A stretch of 64,000 nucleotides of DNA from Janthinobacterium sp. 344 (lineage in GTDB: Bacteria; Pseudomonadota; Gammaproteobacteria; Burkholderiales; Burkholderiaceae_D): positions 1,293,084 to 1,357,083 of the forward strand of contig NZ_FOKL01000001.1 of the NCBI RefSeq assembly GCF_900112025.1. Direction: 5' to 3'. The position numbers and the translations under genes were made by a program. The notes beneath the pieces are model-generated. The model had not been told where the DNA came from. It saw only the letters and a program-made list of their open reading frames with translations, and did not search any database. The stretch's first letter is position 1; every line of letters begins with the position of its first letter. Positions 28,174 to 36,263 of this stretch are shown here, piece after piece.

Positions 28174-29406
28174 TCAGCTGCCCGCTGCCGCTCGTGCCAG
28201 CATGGCGCGAAACGCCGTAAACACCTTCTGCATGGCGGGCCGCTTGTACGGATACAGCGCTTGCGCATCCATGGCGTGCACGATCATGGCATTGTCGGCC
28301 TCGAACACCAGCAGCTCGCCATCGCGCGTCTCGGCGCAATCGATGCCCAGGTAGGGCATGCCCATGCGCGCGTCGATGGCGCGCAGGGCGGCCGCATGGC
28401 GCCGCGCGAATCCCTCGTCGAAATGCGCCATGCAGTGCGCCTCCTCGGCGCGCTTGGCCGCGCTGGCATCCATGCCCGCGTTCAGGTAATGGATCATCCA
28501 GTGCGACGACACGGCAAAGTGGCAGATGTAGGGCACGCCATCGACCAGCACGATGCGGTACTTGCGGAACTGGCCGTCGTCGCCGCGATAGTCGACGAAG
28601 CGGGCGATATAAAAGCGCTGCGCGTCGACGGCCTGCAGGTAGGCGTGCAAGTCGCCCGCCTGTTCCATCTTTTCCAGGTCGTGGCCCGCGTGCGAACCGA
28701 GCGGGCGCACGATCAGGGGAAAGGCGTCGCCGGGCAGCACCGCGTCGAGCGGCAACTCGCCCGAGGCCAGCGCCGCCAGCTGCGCGCGGCTGACGCGCGC
28801 CGTGCGCGGCATGGCCACGCCAGGCACGTCGCGCAGCTTCTCGCACAGGCCGTCGCGCGAGGTATGCGCGATATGCTGCGGCAGGTTGACGACGGGGCGC
28901 GGCCAGTCGGCCACGAATTGCGCCAGCAGCGCCAGCAAGGGCTGGTTGGCGTCCGATTCGGCCACGCCCACCAGCAGCACGTCGTGGTCCGGCACCTCTT
29001 CCGGCAAGGGCCCGTCCGCCGTCACATACAGCAGGTCGAGCGCTACGTCGGACTGCTCGACGAGGAATTCGATGGGCGTGTTCGACATCAAATCGCCTGG
29101 TCCCATCAGCACCAGCACGCGCATGCCGGGCCCAGACTGCGGCGCCTGCGCGGGCAGCGCATACAGCTGCTGCAGTTCGATCGCCTGCGCCTGCACGGCC
29201 AGCGCCATCTCGCGCTCGCCCTTCAATTGCAGCACGGTGGAAAAGTCCAGGTAGGCGTGCGCGTCGTCGGGATGCGCCTGCGCGCGCGCCAGCAGCGCCT
29301 CGCCCAGCGGCGCCAGGTCTTCCTGCAGAAAGGCGCGGCGCATCAGGGGCGCCACGCCGATCAGCGGCGCATACGGCGTGGCGGCGTGGTGCAGCAACTC
29401 GTTCAT
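28174..29406 (-). CDS. ATP-grasp-like ligase with N-terminal TPR-like segment, unknown substrate
   Basis: A 410-residue protein. The first 90 residues look like a TPR-type helical pair (LGEALLARAQAHPDDAHAYL, then a second helix pair). The rest carries ATP-grasp/RimK-like features: FPLIVRPLGSHAGHDLEKM (phosphate-loop Lys replaced by Arg), FYIARFVDYR, RIVLVDGVPYICHFAVS and LGIDCAETRDGELLVFEADN (acidic metal ligands). An acid-amine or acid-thiol ligase is likely; the substrate is unknown. It follows the PLP decarboxylase by 12 bp, so the two are probably co-transcribed and may act on the same compound. Confidence 0.78.
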   Translation of the reverse strand: MNELLHHAATPYAPLIGVAPLMRRAFLQEDLAPLGEALLARAQAHPDDAHAYLDFSTVLQLKGEREMALAVQAQAIELQQLYALPAQAPQSGPGMRVLVLMGPGDLMSNTPIEFLVEQSDVALDLLYVTADGPLPEEVPDHDVLLVGVAESDANQPLLALLAQFVADWPRPVVNLPQHIAHTSRDGLCEKLRDVPGVAMPRTARVSRAQLAALASGELPLDAVLPGDAFPLIVRPLGSHAGHDLEKMEQAGDLHAYLQAVDAQRFYIARFVDYRGDDGQFRKYRIVLVDGVPYICHFAVSSHWMIHYLNAGMDASAAKRAEEAHCMAHFDEGFARRHAAALRAIDARMGMPYLGIDCAETRDGELLVFEADNAMIVHAMDAQALYPYKRPAMQKVFTAFRAMLARAAAGS

Positions 29407-29418
29407 GGTGACTCCCTT

Positions 29419-30861
29419 TCAGGACAGGCGCGCGGCGCCAAAGCGCAGCACGCCTGCCAGCAGCGCGTCGATGTCCTCTTCGCGCGTGCGGTGATTGACG
29501 ATGGCGGCGCGGATGGCCAGCCGCCCGGCGATGGTGGTGGTCGATGGCGCGGCGATGCCCGACTCGTGCAGGTCGGCGACGATCTCGCCGTTGAAGGCAT
29601 CGCTGTCGCCATCGGCTGTGCCACGGTGGCGGAAGCAGACGATGTTCAGGGTCACGGGTGCCAGCAATTCCAGCTCCGGCGTCGCTTGCACTCGCTCGGC
29701 CAGATGGCGCGCCAGCGCGCAGGTGTGGGCGATGGCCGCGCCCATGCGTTCGGCGCCGTGCACCTTGAAGGTGAACCAGGTTTTCAGGGCGCGGAAACCG
29801 CGCGACAGGTCGGGGCCGAAATCGCAGGGCCATGGCGAGCCGCCCGCCAGCCCCCGCGCTTCGCGCCGCAGATAGGCGGCCGGCGCGGCGAATGCCGCCA
29901 TGTGGCGCGCGCCATCGCGCACCAGCAGGAAGCCCGCGTCATACGGCACCTGCCCCCACTTGTGGAAGTCGAATGCCAGCGAGTCGGCGCGCTCGATGCC
30001 GGCCAGCAGGGGGGCGAGCTGGGGCGAGAGCATGCCCAGCGCGCCATACGCGCCATCCACGTGGAACCACAGCTGCTCCTTCGCGGCCAGTGCCGCCAGC
30101 GCCGGCAAATCGTCGATGGCGCCCGTGTCCACGGTGCCGGCCGTGCCGGCGATGAAAAACGGACGCAGACCCGCCGCGCGGTCGGCGGCGACCGCCTGCG
30201 CCAGCGCGGCCACGTCGATCTGCTGCCGGCCATTCACCGCGATGCGGCGCAGGGCGGCCGTGCCCAGGCCCGACAGATCCATCGCCTGCGCGATGCAGCC
30301 ATGCGCGGCGGCCGACGTATACGCCACCAGCGGCGCGCCCTGCAAGCCATCCTGGCGGGCCGCCACGCCCAGCGCCTGCGTGCGCGCCACCAGCACGCCC
30401 ATCAGGTTGGCCATCGAGGTGCCCGTGACGAACACGCCGCTGGCCGTGTCGGGAAAGCCGAACAGCTCGGCCATCCAGCGCGCGATCTGGCGCTCCACTT
30501 CCACCGGCATCTGGTTGCGCCCGCCCACGTTCGCATTCAGTCCCGCCGCCAGCATCTCGGCCAGCATGCCCACGGGCGTGCCGCCGCCATGCACCCAGCC
30601 CATGAAGCCGGGATGCACATTGCCGACGGCGTAGGGCAACACGTCGCGCATGAAGCTGGCGTGGGCGTCGGCCAGGTCGCCTGGCGCGCGCGGCAGCGGT
30701 TGCGCGAATGCCGCGCGCGCGCTGTCCGGCGCCGCCTGCCACACGGGCCGCTGGCGGATCTGCTGTGCGTAATCGAGCATGTCGTCGAGCATCTGGTGGC
30801 TTTGCGCGCGGAACGCATCCCAGTCGTGCGGATCGAGGGAATCGGGGTCGGGTGGCGGCAT
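29419..30861 (-). CDS. PLP-dependent group II amino-acid decarboxylase
   Basis: A 480-residue fold-type I decarboxylase of the aromatic/glutamate/histidine group. Landmarks are GNVHPGFMGWVHGGG, GVFVTGTSMANL, HVDGAYGALG (H267, D269) and the PLP-binding Lys in FDFHKWGQ (K301). The substrate cannot be read; because eutB and eutC flank this gene pair, serine (giving ethanolamine) is an attractive but unproven guess. An aromatic amino acid or diaminobutyrate are alternatives. Probably transcribed with eutB (70-bp gap) and the ATP-grasp gene. Confidence 0.88.
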   Translation of the reverse strand: MPPPDPDSLDPHDWDAFRAQSHQMLDDMLDYAQQIRQRPVWQAAPDSARAAFAQPLPRAPGDLADAHASFMRDVLPYAVGNVHPGFMGWVHGGGTPVGMLAEMLAAGLNANVGGRNQMPVEVERQIARWMAELFGFPDTASGVFVTGTSMANLMGVLVARTQALGVAARQDGLQGAPLVAYTSAAAHGCIAQAMDLSGLGTAALRRIAVNGRQQIDVAALAQAVAADRAAGLRPFFIAGTAGTVDTGAIDDLPALAALAAKEQLWFHVDGAYGALGMLSPQLAPLLAGIERADSLAFDFHKWGQVPYDAGFLLVRDGARHMAAFAAPAAYLRREARGLAGGSPWPCDFGPDLSRGFRALKTWFTFKVHGAERMGAAIAHTCALARHLAERVQATPELELLAPVTLNIVCFRHRGTADGDSDAFNGEIVADLHESGIAAPSTTTIAGRLAIRAAIVNHRTREEDIDALLAGVLRFGAARLS

Positions 30862-30931
30862 GGTCGTGTCGGAGGGGGAGATCGCCGATTATCGCACCGG
30901 CGCGCCCGCGCGTGGCGTAATTTGCGCCGTT

Positions 30932-32320
30932 TTACGGCCCCAGGCGGCCAAGTGCCGCCTGGAAGGCGGGCGCCAGCGCGCCGTTCAGGCGGCCCTGGCC
31001 ATCCGTGATGCGCATGCGCGCCAGCCAGGCCTCGAATTCGGGCGCCGCGCGCAGCCCCAGCACGCGGCGCGCATACAGGGCATCGTGGAACGAGGTGCTC
31101 TGGTAGCCCAGCATGATGTCGTCCGCACCGGGCACGCCCATGATGAAATTGCAGCCGGCCACGCCCAGCATGGTCAGCAAGGCATCCATGTCGTCCTGGT
31201 CCGCTTCCGCGTGATTGGTGTAGCACACGTCGCAGCCCATGGGCAGACCCAGCAGCTTGGCGCAGAAATGGTCTTCCAGCCCCGCGCGCATGATCTGCTT
31301 GCCGTCGTACAGGTATTCGGGGCCGATGAAGCCCACCACGGAATTGACCAGCAGCGGGGAATACGCGCGCGCCACCGCATAGGCGCGCGCCTCACACGTC
31401 TGCTGGTCCATGCCGTGGTGGGCGCCCGCCGACAGGGCGCTGCCCTGCCCCGTCTCGAAATACATGACGTTGTTCCCTGACGTGCCGCGCCCCAGCGACA
31501 GGGCCGCCGCCCGGCCTTCGGCCAGCAGGGACAAATCGATGCCGAAACTGCGGTTGGCCGCCTCGGTGCCCGCCACCGACTGGAATACCAGGTCGACGGG
31601 CGCGCCGCGGCGGATCGCCTCGAGCGTATTGGTGACGTGCGTGAGCACGCAGGACTGGGTGGGAATCTGATGTTGAGCGATGACGGCGTCGAGCAGGTGC
31701 AGCAGCGAGACGACCTGCGCCACATTGTCGGTGGCGGGATTGATGCCGATGACGGCGTCGCCGCTGCCCAGCAGCAGGCCGTCGAGCATCGACGCCGCAA
31801 TGCCGGTGGCGTCGTCCGTCGGGTGATTCGGCTGCAAGCGCGTGGACAGGCGCCCTGGCATGCCCAGGGTATTGCGGAAAGACGTGACGACTCGGCACTT
31901 GCGCGCCACCAGCACCAGGTCCTGCAGGCGCATCAGTTTCGAGACGGCGGCCGCCATTTCCGGCGTGATGCCGGCGGCCACCTGCGACAGCGTTTGCGTG
32001 TCCGTCGCGTCATCGAGCAGCCAGTCGCGGAAATCGCCCACGCACAGGTGAGAAACCGGCGCGAAGGCGGCGCGCGCGTGCGAATCGACAATCAGGCGCG
32101 TGACTTCATCATCTTCGTACGGCACCAGCGCCTCGTTGAGGAACAGCGACAGCGGCACCTCGGCCAGCGCCAGCTGCGCCGCCACCCGCTCGCGCGCACT
32201 GGTGGCCGCCACGCCGGCCAGCACGTCGCCCGAGCGCAGCGGCGTGGCCTTTGCCAGCAGCTCCTTCAGGCTGGCGAACTGGTAAACATGGCTGTCTATC
32301 GTATGGCTGAAGCGGGGCAT
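30932..32320 (-). CDS. eutB: Ethanolamine ammonia-lyase large subunit
   Basis: Catalytic subunit of the adenosylcobalamin ethanolamine ammonia-lyase, a 462-residue TIM-barrel radical enzyme. Recognisable segments are LFLNEALVPYEDDEVTRLI, FRNTLGMPGRLSTRLQPNHP, IGINPATDNV, THVTNTLEA, FETGQGSALSAGAHHG and CYTNHAEADQDDMD. Normal length. Genes for an ethanolamine permease, reactivase EutA or microcompartment proteins are absent here. The start lies 14 bp past a GGGTC-type palindrome, and eutC is 3.8 kb away. Confidence 0.96.
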   Translation of the reverse strand: MPRFSHTIDSHVYQFASLKELLAKATPLRSGDVLAGVAATSARERVAAQLALAEVPLSLFLNEALVPYEDDEVTRLIVDSHARAAFAPVSHLCVGDFRDWLLDDATDTQTLSQVAAGITPEMAAAVSKLMRLQDLVLVARKCRVVTSFRNTLGMPGRLSTRLQPNHPTDDATGIAASMLDGLLLGSGDAVIGINPATDNVAQVVSLLHLLDAVIAQHQIPTQSCVLTHVTNTLEAIRRGAPVDLVFQSVAGTEAANRSFGIDLSLLAEGRAAALSLGRGTSGNNVMYFETGQGSALSAGAHHGMDQQTCEARAYAVARAYSPLLVNSVVGFIGPEYLYDGKQIMRAGLEDHFCAKLLGLPMGCDVCYTNHAEADQDDMDALLTMLGVAGCNFIMGVPGADDIMLGYQSTSFHDALYARRVLGLRAAPEFEAWLARMRITDGQGRLNGALAPAFQAALGRLGP

Positions 32321-32333
32321 AGACTTCTCCTGT

Positions 32334-32360
32334 GGGGTCGGACCCGCCGGGTCTGACCCC
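32334..32360. repeat. GGGTC palindrome between TIGR01777 and eutB genes
   Basis: Arms GGGGTCGGACCC and GGGTCTGACCCC (12 bp, one G-U type mismatch) around a 3-base loop. It lies 47 bp past the stop of the TIGR01777 gene and 14 bp before eutB. Same family as the elements at 46467 and 50285. Confidence 0.7.
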
Positions 32361-32406
32361 GGAGCATGCCTATTCTACGCCGGGAGCCACGCGACACCAC
32401 CCGACG

Positions 32407-33870
32407 TCATACACTGCGCAGCGCCCCGTCCAGCTCAGGGTAACGGAAGGCAAAGCCGTCGGCCTGCAGGCGGCGCGGCACCACTCGCTGGCCCTCCACA
32501 ATCAGGTCGGCCTGCTCGCCCAGCAGGGCGCGCATGACCCAGGCCGGCGTGGGCATGACACTGGGGCGGTGCAGCACGGCGCCCGCCACCTGGGCGAAGC
32601 GGCGCTGCTGAATCGCTTCCGGCGCGCAGAAGTTATACGCCCCGCTCACCGCACCCTGTTCGCTGCGGCGCGCCAGGTGGGCGATGCCGCGGACGACGTC
32701 GCGCACGTGCACCCACGTGACCCACTGCTGGCCGCTGCCCAGCGGGCCGCCCGCGCCGAAGCGGACCGGCAGCAGCATCTGCGGCAGCGACCCCTGGTGG
32801 CCGAAGACGAGGCCGAAACGCATGCAGCCCACCTGCACGCCAGATTTCTCCGCCTGGCGCGCGGCCGCTTCCCACTCCTGGCACAGCTGCGACATGAAGA
32901 TCGCTTGCGGCGCGCTGTCTTCGGCCAGTTCCGTGGCGTCGCCCTGCGGCTGTACGCCGTAATAGCCGATCGCCGACGCCGACAGCAGGACTCGTGGCTT
33001 GTGCTGCGCGCGGGCGATCCACGCCACCAGCTCCTGCGTCAGCGCCACGCGGCTGCGGCGCAACGCCGCCTTGCGCGCCGGCGTCCAGCGCTTGCCGAAG
33101 ATGCGCGCGCCCGCCAGGTTGACCACCATGTCGATGCGCTGCGCATCGGGTAATTCGCCGAACGAGCGAATGCAGCGCACCTGGCCATTAAACGTCCACG
33201 CGGCCTGCTTCGGCTGGCGCGTCAGCACCGTCACGGCATGGCCGTCGGCCAGCAAGGCGCCGACCAGCTGCTGGCCGATGAAACCCGTGGCGCCCGTCAC
33301 CAGCACGGATTGCGGCGCGCTGGCAAAGCGCAGGTCTTCCTCTTGCTCCTGCTTCTCCTGCACCTTGCGCCGGCCCAGCTGCCATACGGCATACGCGTCG
33401 CGCAGGCCGGACAGGCCCACGCCCACGCCGCACAGGGCGAGGAAGACGCTGAGCCAGCCATACGGCTGCCACACGAGGGCCGTCGGCAGGCTGGCCCACG
33501 CGCTGCTGTTCAGGGCCAGCAGCGCGATGAAGGCGCCCGCGTTGATCGCCAGCACCGTGTGCGTGACCCGCTCCGTGGCGGGCAGGAGGCGGGTCTGGTC
33601 TTCCACGACGAAGTCCCACAGGGTCAGGACGATTTCCACGCCAAAGACGATGACCAGCACCCAGGCCCATGCCCCATGCCATTCCCAGGCCGCCAGGCCG
33701 ACGAACAACAGGCTGTAGATCAGCGCGCGCGTGGCATGGATGGTCAGTTCCAGGCGCGCCGAGGCCTTTTGCGGCAGCGCTTCCGTGATTTCATGGTGGT
33801 AGATGGTGTCGAAGGCGCCCAGGCAGCCTTGCGCCGCCATCAGTTGCAGGGCCAGCAGATGCGTATTCAT
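32407..33870 (-). CDS. Membrane-anchored TIGR01777-family SDR epimerase
   Basis: A 487-residue fusion. Residues 1 to about 145 form four probable membrane helices (IYSLLFVGLAAWEW, VLVIVFGVEIVLTLWDFVV, INAGAFIALLAL, WLSVFLALCGVGVGLSGL). After a charged linker (QEKQEQEED) follows a complete YfcH/TIGR01777 SDR with VLVTGATGFIGQQLVG, the NLAGARIFGKRW hallmark, SASAIGYYG and a DUF1731-like tail. The SDR substrate is unknown. Its ATG overlaps the stop of the DUF4166 gene by 4 bp; third gene of the GbsR operon. Confidence 0.88.
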   Translation of the reverse strand: MNTHLLALQLMAAQGCLGAFDTIYHHEITEALPQKASARLELTIHATRALIYSLLFVGLAAWEWHGAWAWVLVIVFGVEIVLTLWDFVVEDQTRLLPATERVTHTVLAINAGAFIALLALNSSAWASLPTALVWQPYGWLSVFLALCGVGVGLSGLRDAYAVWQLGRRKVQEKQEQEEDLRFASAPQSVLVTGATGFIGQQLVGALLADGHAVTVLTRQPKQAAWTFNGQVRCIRSFGELPDAQRIDMVVNLAGARIFGKRWTPARKAALRRSRVALTQELVAWIARAQHKPRVLLSASAIGYYGVQPQGDATELAEDSAPQAIFMSQLCQEWEAAARQAEKSGVQVGCMRFGLVFGHQGSLPQMLLPVRFGAGGPLGSGQQWVTWVHVRDVVRGIAHLARRSEQGAVSGAYNFCAPEAIQQRRFAQVAGAVLHRPSVMPTPAWVMRALLGEQADLIVEGQRVVPRRLQADGFAFRYPELDGALRSV

Positions 33871-34511
33871 GGTGTCTCCTTGTGATGCTCCGGTGCGGCC
33901 GATTCGCGGAACACGCCGGCCTGGGTAAACGTGGTGCCGAACAGCGCATGGCGGATCTCGATGCGGATGTTGAACTGCTGCGGCGTGTCGTTGCGGTGGC
34001 ACAGATAGGTCTTGCCGGGCGTGAGCACGCCGGGCAGCGGCAGGCGCCAGCCGAAGATATCGAGAAAATAGCCGTCGCTGGTGAAGTGCAGGTTGCCATC
34101 CTCGACGTGCAGCACGAGCTTCATGCCCAGGCCCATGCCCACGTATTCGAGCACCTCGCCCTTGGCGCTTTCCGCCATGTAAGAGGTAAAACGGATCGGC
34201 GCGCGGCCGTGCAGGCGGTAGGTGCGCTGCTTGAAGATGAAGGGGCAGCCGGGGCGCGAATACACTTCGATATCGACGGGGAAATCCGCGTCGTCATACG
34301 GGATCAGGGCGCCGTCGATGAAGGGGCGCGTCAGCCAGCCGAGGCACTTCCCCAGGCGCGAGCTGGAAAGTTCCGTCAGTTCGCCCCGGTAGTACAGGGG
34401 CTGGCCCGGCGCGGGATTTTTCTCGAAGCGGCGGCGGATGTCCGGATGCAGGGTGAGCCATCGCTCGCCCATCACCTTCTTGAACAGCTCCCCTTCCGAT
34501 GGCCCGTTCAT
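33867..34511 (-). CDS. DUF4166 domain protein
   Basis: A 214-residue protein of the DUF4166 family, role unknown. It begins ELFKKVMGERWLTLHPDIRR and shows HGRAPIRFTSYM and GMGLGMKLVLHVEDGNLHFTSDGY, typical of the family, which often occurs beside or fused to TIGR01777-type SDRs. No signal peptide or membrane span. It is coupled by ATGA overlaps to the regulator gene upstream and the SDR gene downstream. Confidence 0.85.
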   Translation of the reverse strand: MNGPSEGELFKKVMGERWLTLHPDIRRRFEKNPAPGQPLYYRGELTELSSSRLGKCLGWLTRPFIDGALIPYDDADFPVDIEVYSRPGCPFIFKQRTYRLHGRAPIRFTSYMAESAKGEVLEYVGMGLGMKLVLHVEDGNLHFTSDGYFLDIFGWRLPLPGVLTPGKTYLCHRNDTPQQFNIRIEIRHALFGTTFTQAGVFRESAAPEHHKETP

Positions 34512-35071
34512 GACTTGCCCGCCCTTTTCGGTTTGGCCGCCTTGTCGTCCGGGCTGAGGAACTTGGCCACCTTGCCGCCCATGGACAGCATGCGCTGCAG
34601 GGTCGCCGGCGGCAGGTTTTTATAGTCGCTGTAGGTGCTGCTGAGCATTTCCAGGAAGGCCAGCACTTCGCCCATGCGCGCCAGCGTCTCTGGCGGTATC
34701 GCCGCGTCCTGCTCGCCCTCGATGGCGCATTCGCGCAGCACCGTCAGGGTGGGATCGATTTCGCGCCGCTTGCGCTCTTCCATGATGACGCGGAAGATTT
34801 CCCACACATCCTGCAAGGCGACGAAGTGGTCGCGCCGGTCTCCCATCACATGCGTGATGCGCGCCAGGCCCCAGCTTTGCAATTCCTTCAGGCTGTTGCT
34901 GACGTTCGAGCGGGCCACGTTCAGGCTGGCCGCGATGTCTTCCGCCGTCAGCGGCGCATTCGCCAGGAACAGCAGCGCGTGGATCTGCGCCACCGTGCGG
35001 TTGACGCCCCAGCGGGTGCCCATTTCGCCCCAGTGCAGGATGTATTTCTGAGTCGTCGGGCTTAATTCCAT
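34508..35071 (-). CDS. GbsR/MarR-family transcriptional regulator
   Basis: A 187-residue winged-helix regulator. The helix-turn-helix is LTAEDIAASLNVARSNVSNSLKELQ, preceded by HWGEMGTRWGVNRTVAQIHALL, a signature of GbsR-type MarR proteins. The C-terminal helices likely give dimerisation. First gene of a three-gene operon (regulator, DUF4166, SDR). A perfect palindrome directly in front of it is the obvious autoregulatory operator. Effector unknown; GbsR proteins elsewhere sense choline or other small molecules. Confidence 0.9.
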   Translation of the reverse strand: MELSPTTQKYILHWGEMGTRWGVNRTVAQIHALLFLANAPLTAEDIAASLNVARSNVSNSLKELQSWGLARITHVMGDRRDHFVALQDVWEIFRVIMEERKRREIDPTLTVLRECAIEGEQDAAIPPETLARMGEVLAFLEMLSSTYSDYKNLPPATLQRMLSMGGKVAKFLSPDDKAAKPKRAGKS

Positions 35072-35082
35072 GGCGTTCTCTT

Positions 35083-35102
35083 ATTTCTGTCGTTACAGAA
35101 AT
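35083..35102 (-). promoter_or_regulatory. Palindromic operator of the GbsR/MarR regulator
   Basis: ATTTCTGT and ACAGAAAT are perfect 8-bp arms with a 4-bp spacer, 12 bp upstream of the regulator ATG and between it and the end of the desaturase gene. Further ACAGAA half-sites follow (around 35109-35117). Size and symmetry suit a MarR-type dimer. Confidence 0.72.
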
Positions 35103-35138
35103 GTAAGACAGAACAGAATGTCAGTCAAGCGCGATTCG

Positions 35139-36263
35139 TCAGGACGGCGCGGGCGGCTGGCCCATGGCCCGCAGGAAGGCTTGCTGCGAGGCGTGCAGCT
35201 GGCCGTAGCCGAGTTCGCGGTACGCGAGGCCGTGGCGCGGCGCCACGTCGGCGATGATGCGCGCCAGCGCCGGGTAGTGGCGGTGGCTCCAGGTGGGGAA
35301 CAGGTGGTGCGTCAGGTGCAGATTCAGGCCGCCCAGCCAGTAACCGAGCCAGCGCAAGGCGCGCGGCTTCGGCGTCCAGTCGCAGGCCGTATAAAAGGTG
35401 TGCTGGTACCAATCGTGCGGCAGGGTGCCATCGGCGCCCGGCTGGAAGAAGTCCACTTCGGCCCAGTGCGTGCCGAGGATCAGCGCCACCAGCGCGCACG
35501 AGGCCAGCATCTGGCCCAGGAAATACGCGCCCAGCACCACGCCCCAGCCCATGCCGTGCTGCTGCAGCACCCACATGGGCAGCGCCAGCACCAGCGCCAC
35601 ATGGCCCAGCTTCCAGCCCAGGAACGACAGCCAGCCGCGCCAGCCCCGCAGGCGGCTGTGCGCGGCCACGGGCGTCTTGCCGAAGCGGTCCAGCCAGTCG
35701 CCGTACCAGTTCAGATACGGCAGCGACAGCGCCGCCACCACGGGCCAGTACAGATATTGATAGCGGTACTGGGGCGCCCAGCGTTGGAACGGCGTCTGGC
35801 GCAGGAAAGGATTCGGTTCCGTGTCGAGGTCATAGCCCTCCACGTTGGCATACGTATGATGGAAATGCACGTGGCGGATGGTCCAGAAATCCGTGTCCAC
35901 GCCCACGGGCAAGCTCACCAGGCGGATCAGCACGCGGTTCAGCCAACCGCTGCGGAAGACGGCGCTGTGGGCCGCGTCGTGCAGGGTGTTCATGGCCAGG
36001 GTCATGGCCGCCACCAGGCAGGCGACATAACTGGCGACAAACGGCCAGGTGCTGCCGGCGCGCAGCGCCAGCACGTACAGCCCCACCGTCAGCACGGCGA
36101 GGAACACGGCCTTCGCATGCAGGCGCGTGTCGCCGAAGCGGTGCCGCCCCTCGCCCGTCAGATAGGCATCGGCGCGGGCGCGCAATTCGCGGCGGAAGGC
36201 GGAGTCGCGGGCAGGCTGGAAACGCAGCGGCGGCAAAGAGGGCACGGGGGGCACAGGCGTCAC
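35139..36263 (-). CDS. Membrane fatty-acid desaturase
   Basis: Inserts double bonds into acyl chains with a di-iron centre in the membrane. The 374 residues contain the three His boxes: TLHDAAHSAVF, RHVHFHHTYAN and LHLTHHLFPTWSH, plus about four to six hydrophobic spans. The start is GTG at 36263, overlapping the upstream stop by 4 bp (GTGA). Last gene of the seven-gene lipid operon. Position of desaturation and the acyl carrier (lipid, CoA or ACP) cannot be told. Confidence 0.92.
   Translation of the reverse strand: MTPVPPVPSLPPLRFQPARDSAFRRELRARADAYLTGEGRHRFGDTRLHAKAVFLAVLTVGLYVLALRAGSTWPFVASYVACLVAAMTLAMNTLHDAAHSAVFRSGWLNRVLIRLVSLPVGVDTDFWTIRHVHFHHTYANVEGYDLDTEPNPFLRQTPFQRWAPQYRYQYLYWPVVAALSLPYLNWYGDWLDRFGKTPVAAHSRLRGWRGWLSFLGWKLGHVALVLALPMWVLQQHGMGWGVVLGAYFLGQMLASCALVALILGTHWAEVDFFQPGADGTLPHDWYQHTFYTACDWTPKPRALRWLGYWLGGLNLHLTHHLFPTWSHRHYPALARIIADVAPRHGLAYRELGYGQLHASQQAFLRAMGQPPAPS

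Noticed and set aside
28261-31008. A 915-codon plus-strand open frame
   Set aside because: Antisense shadow of the ATP-grasp-like and PLP decarboxylase genes; composition (Arg, Gln, His, Gly) is typical of such shadows.
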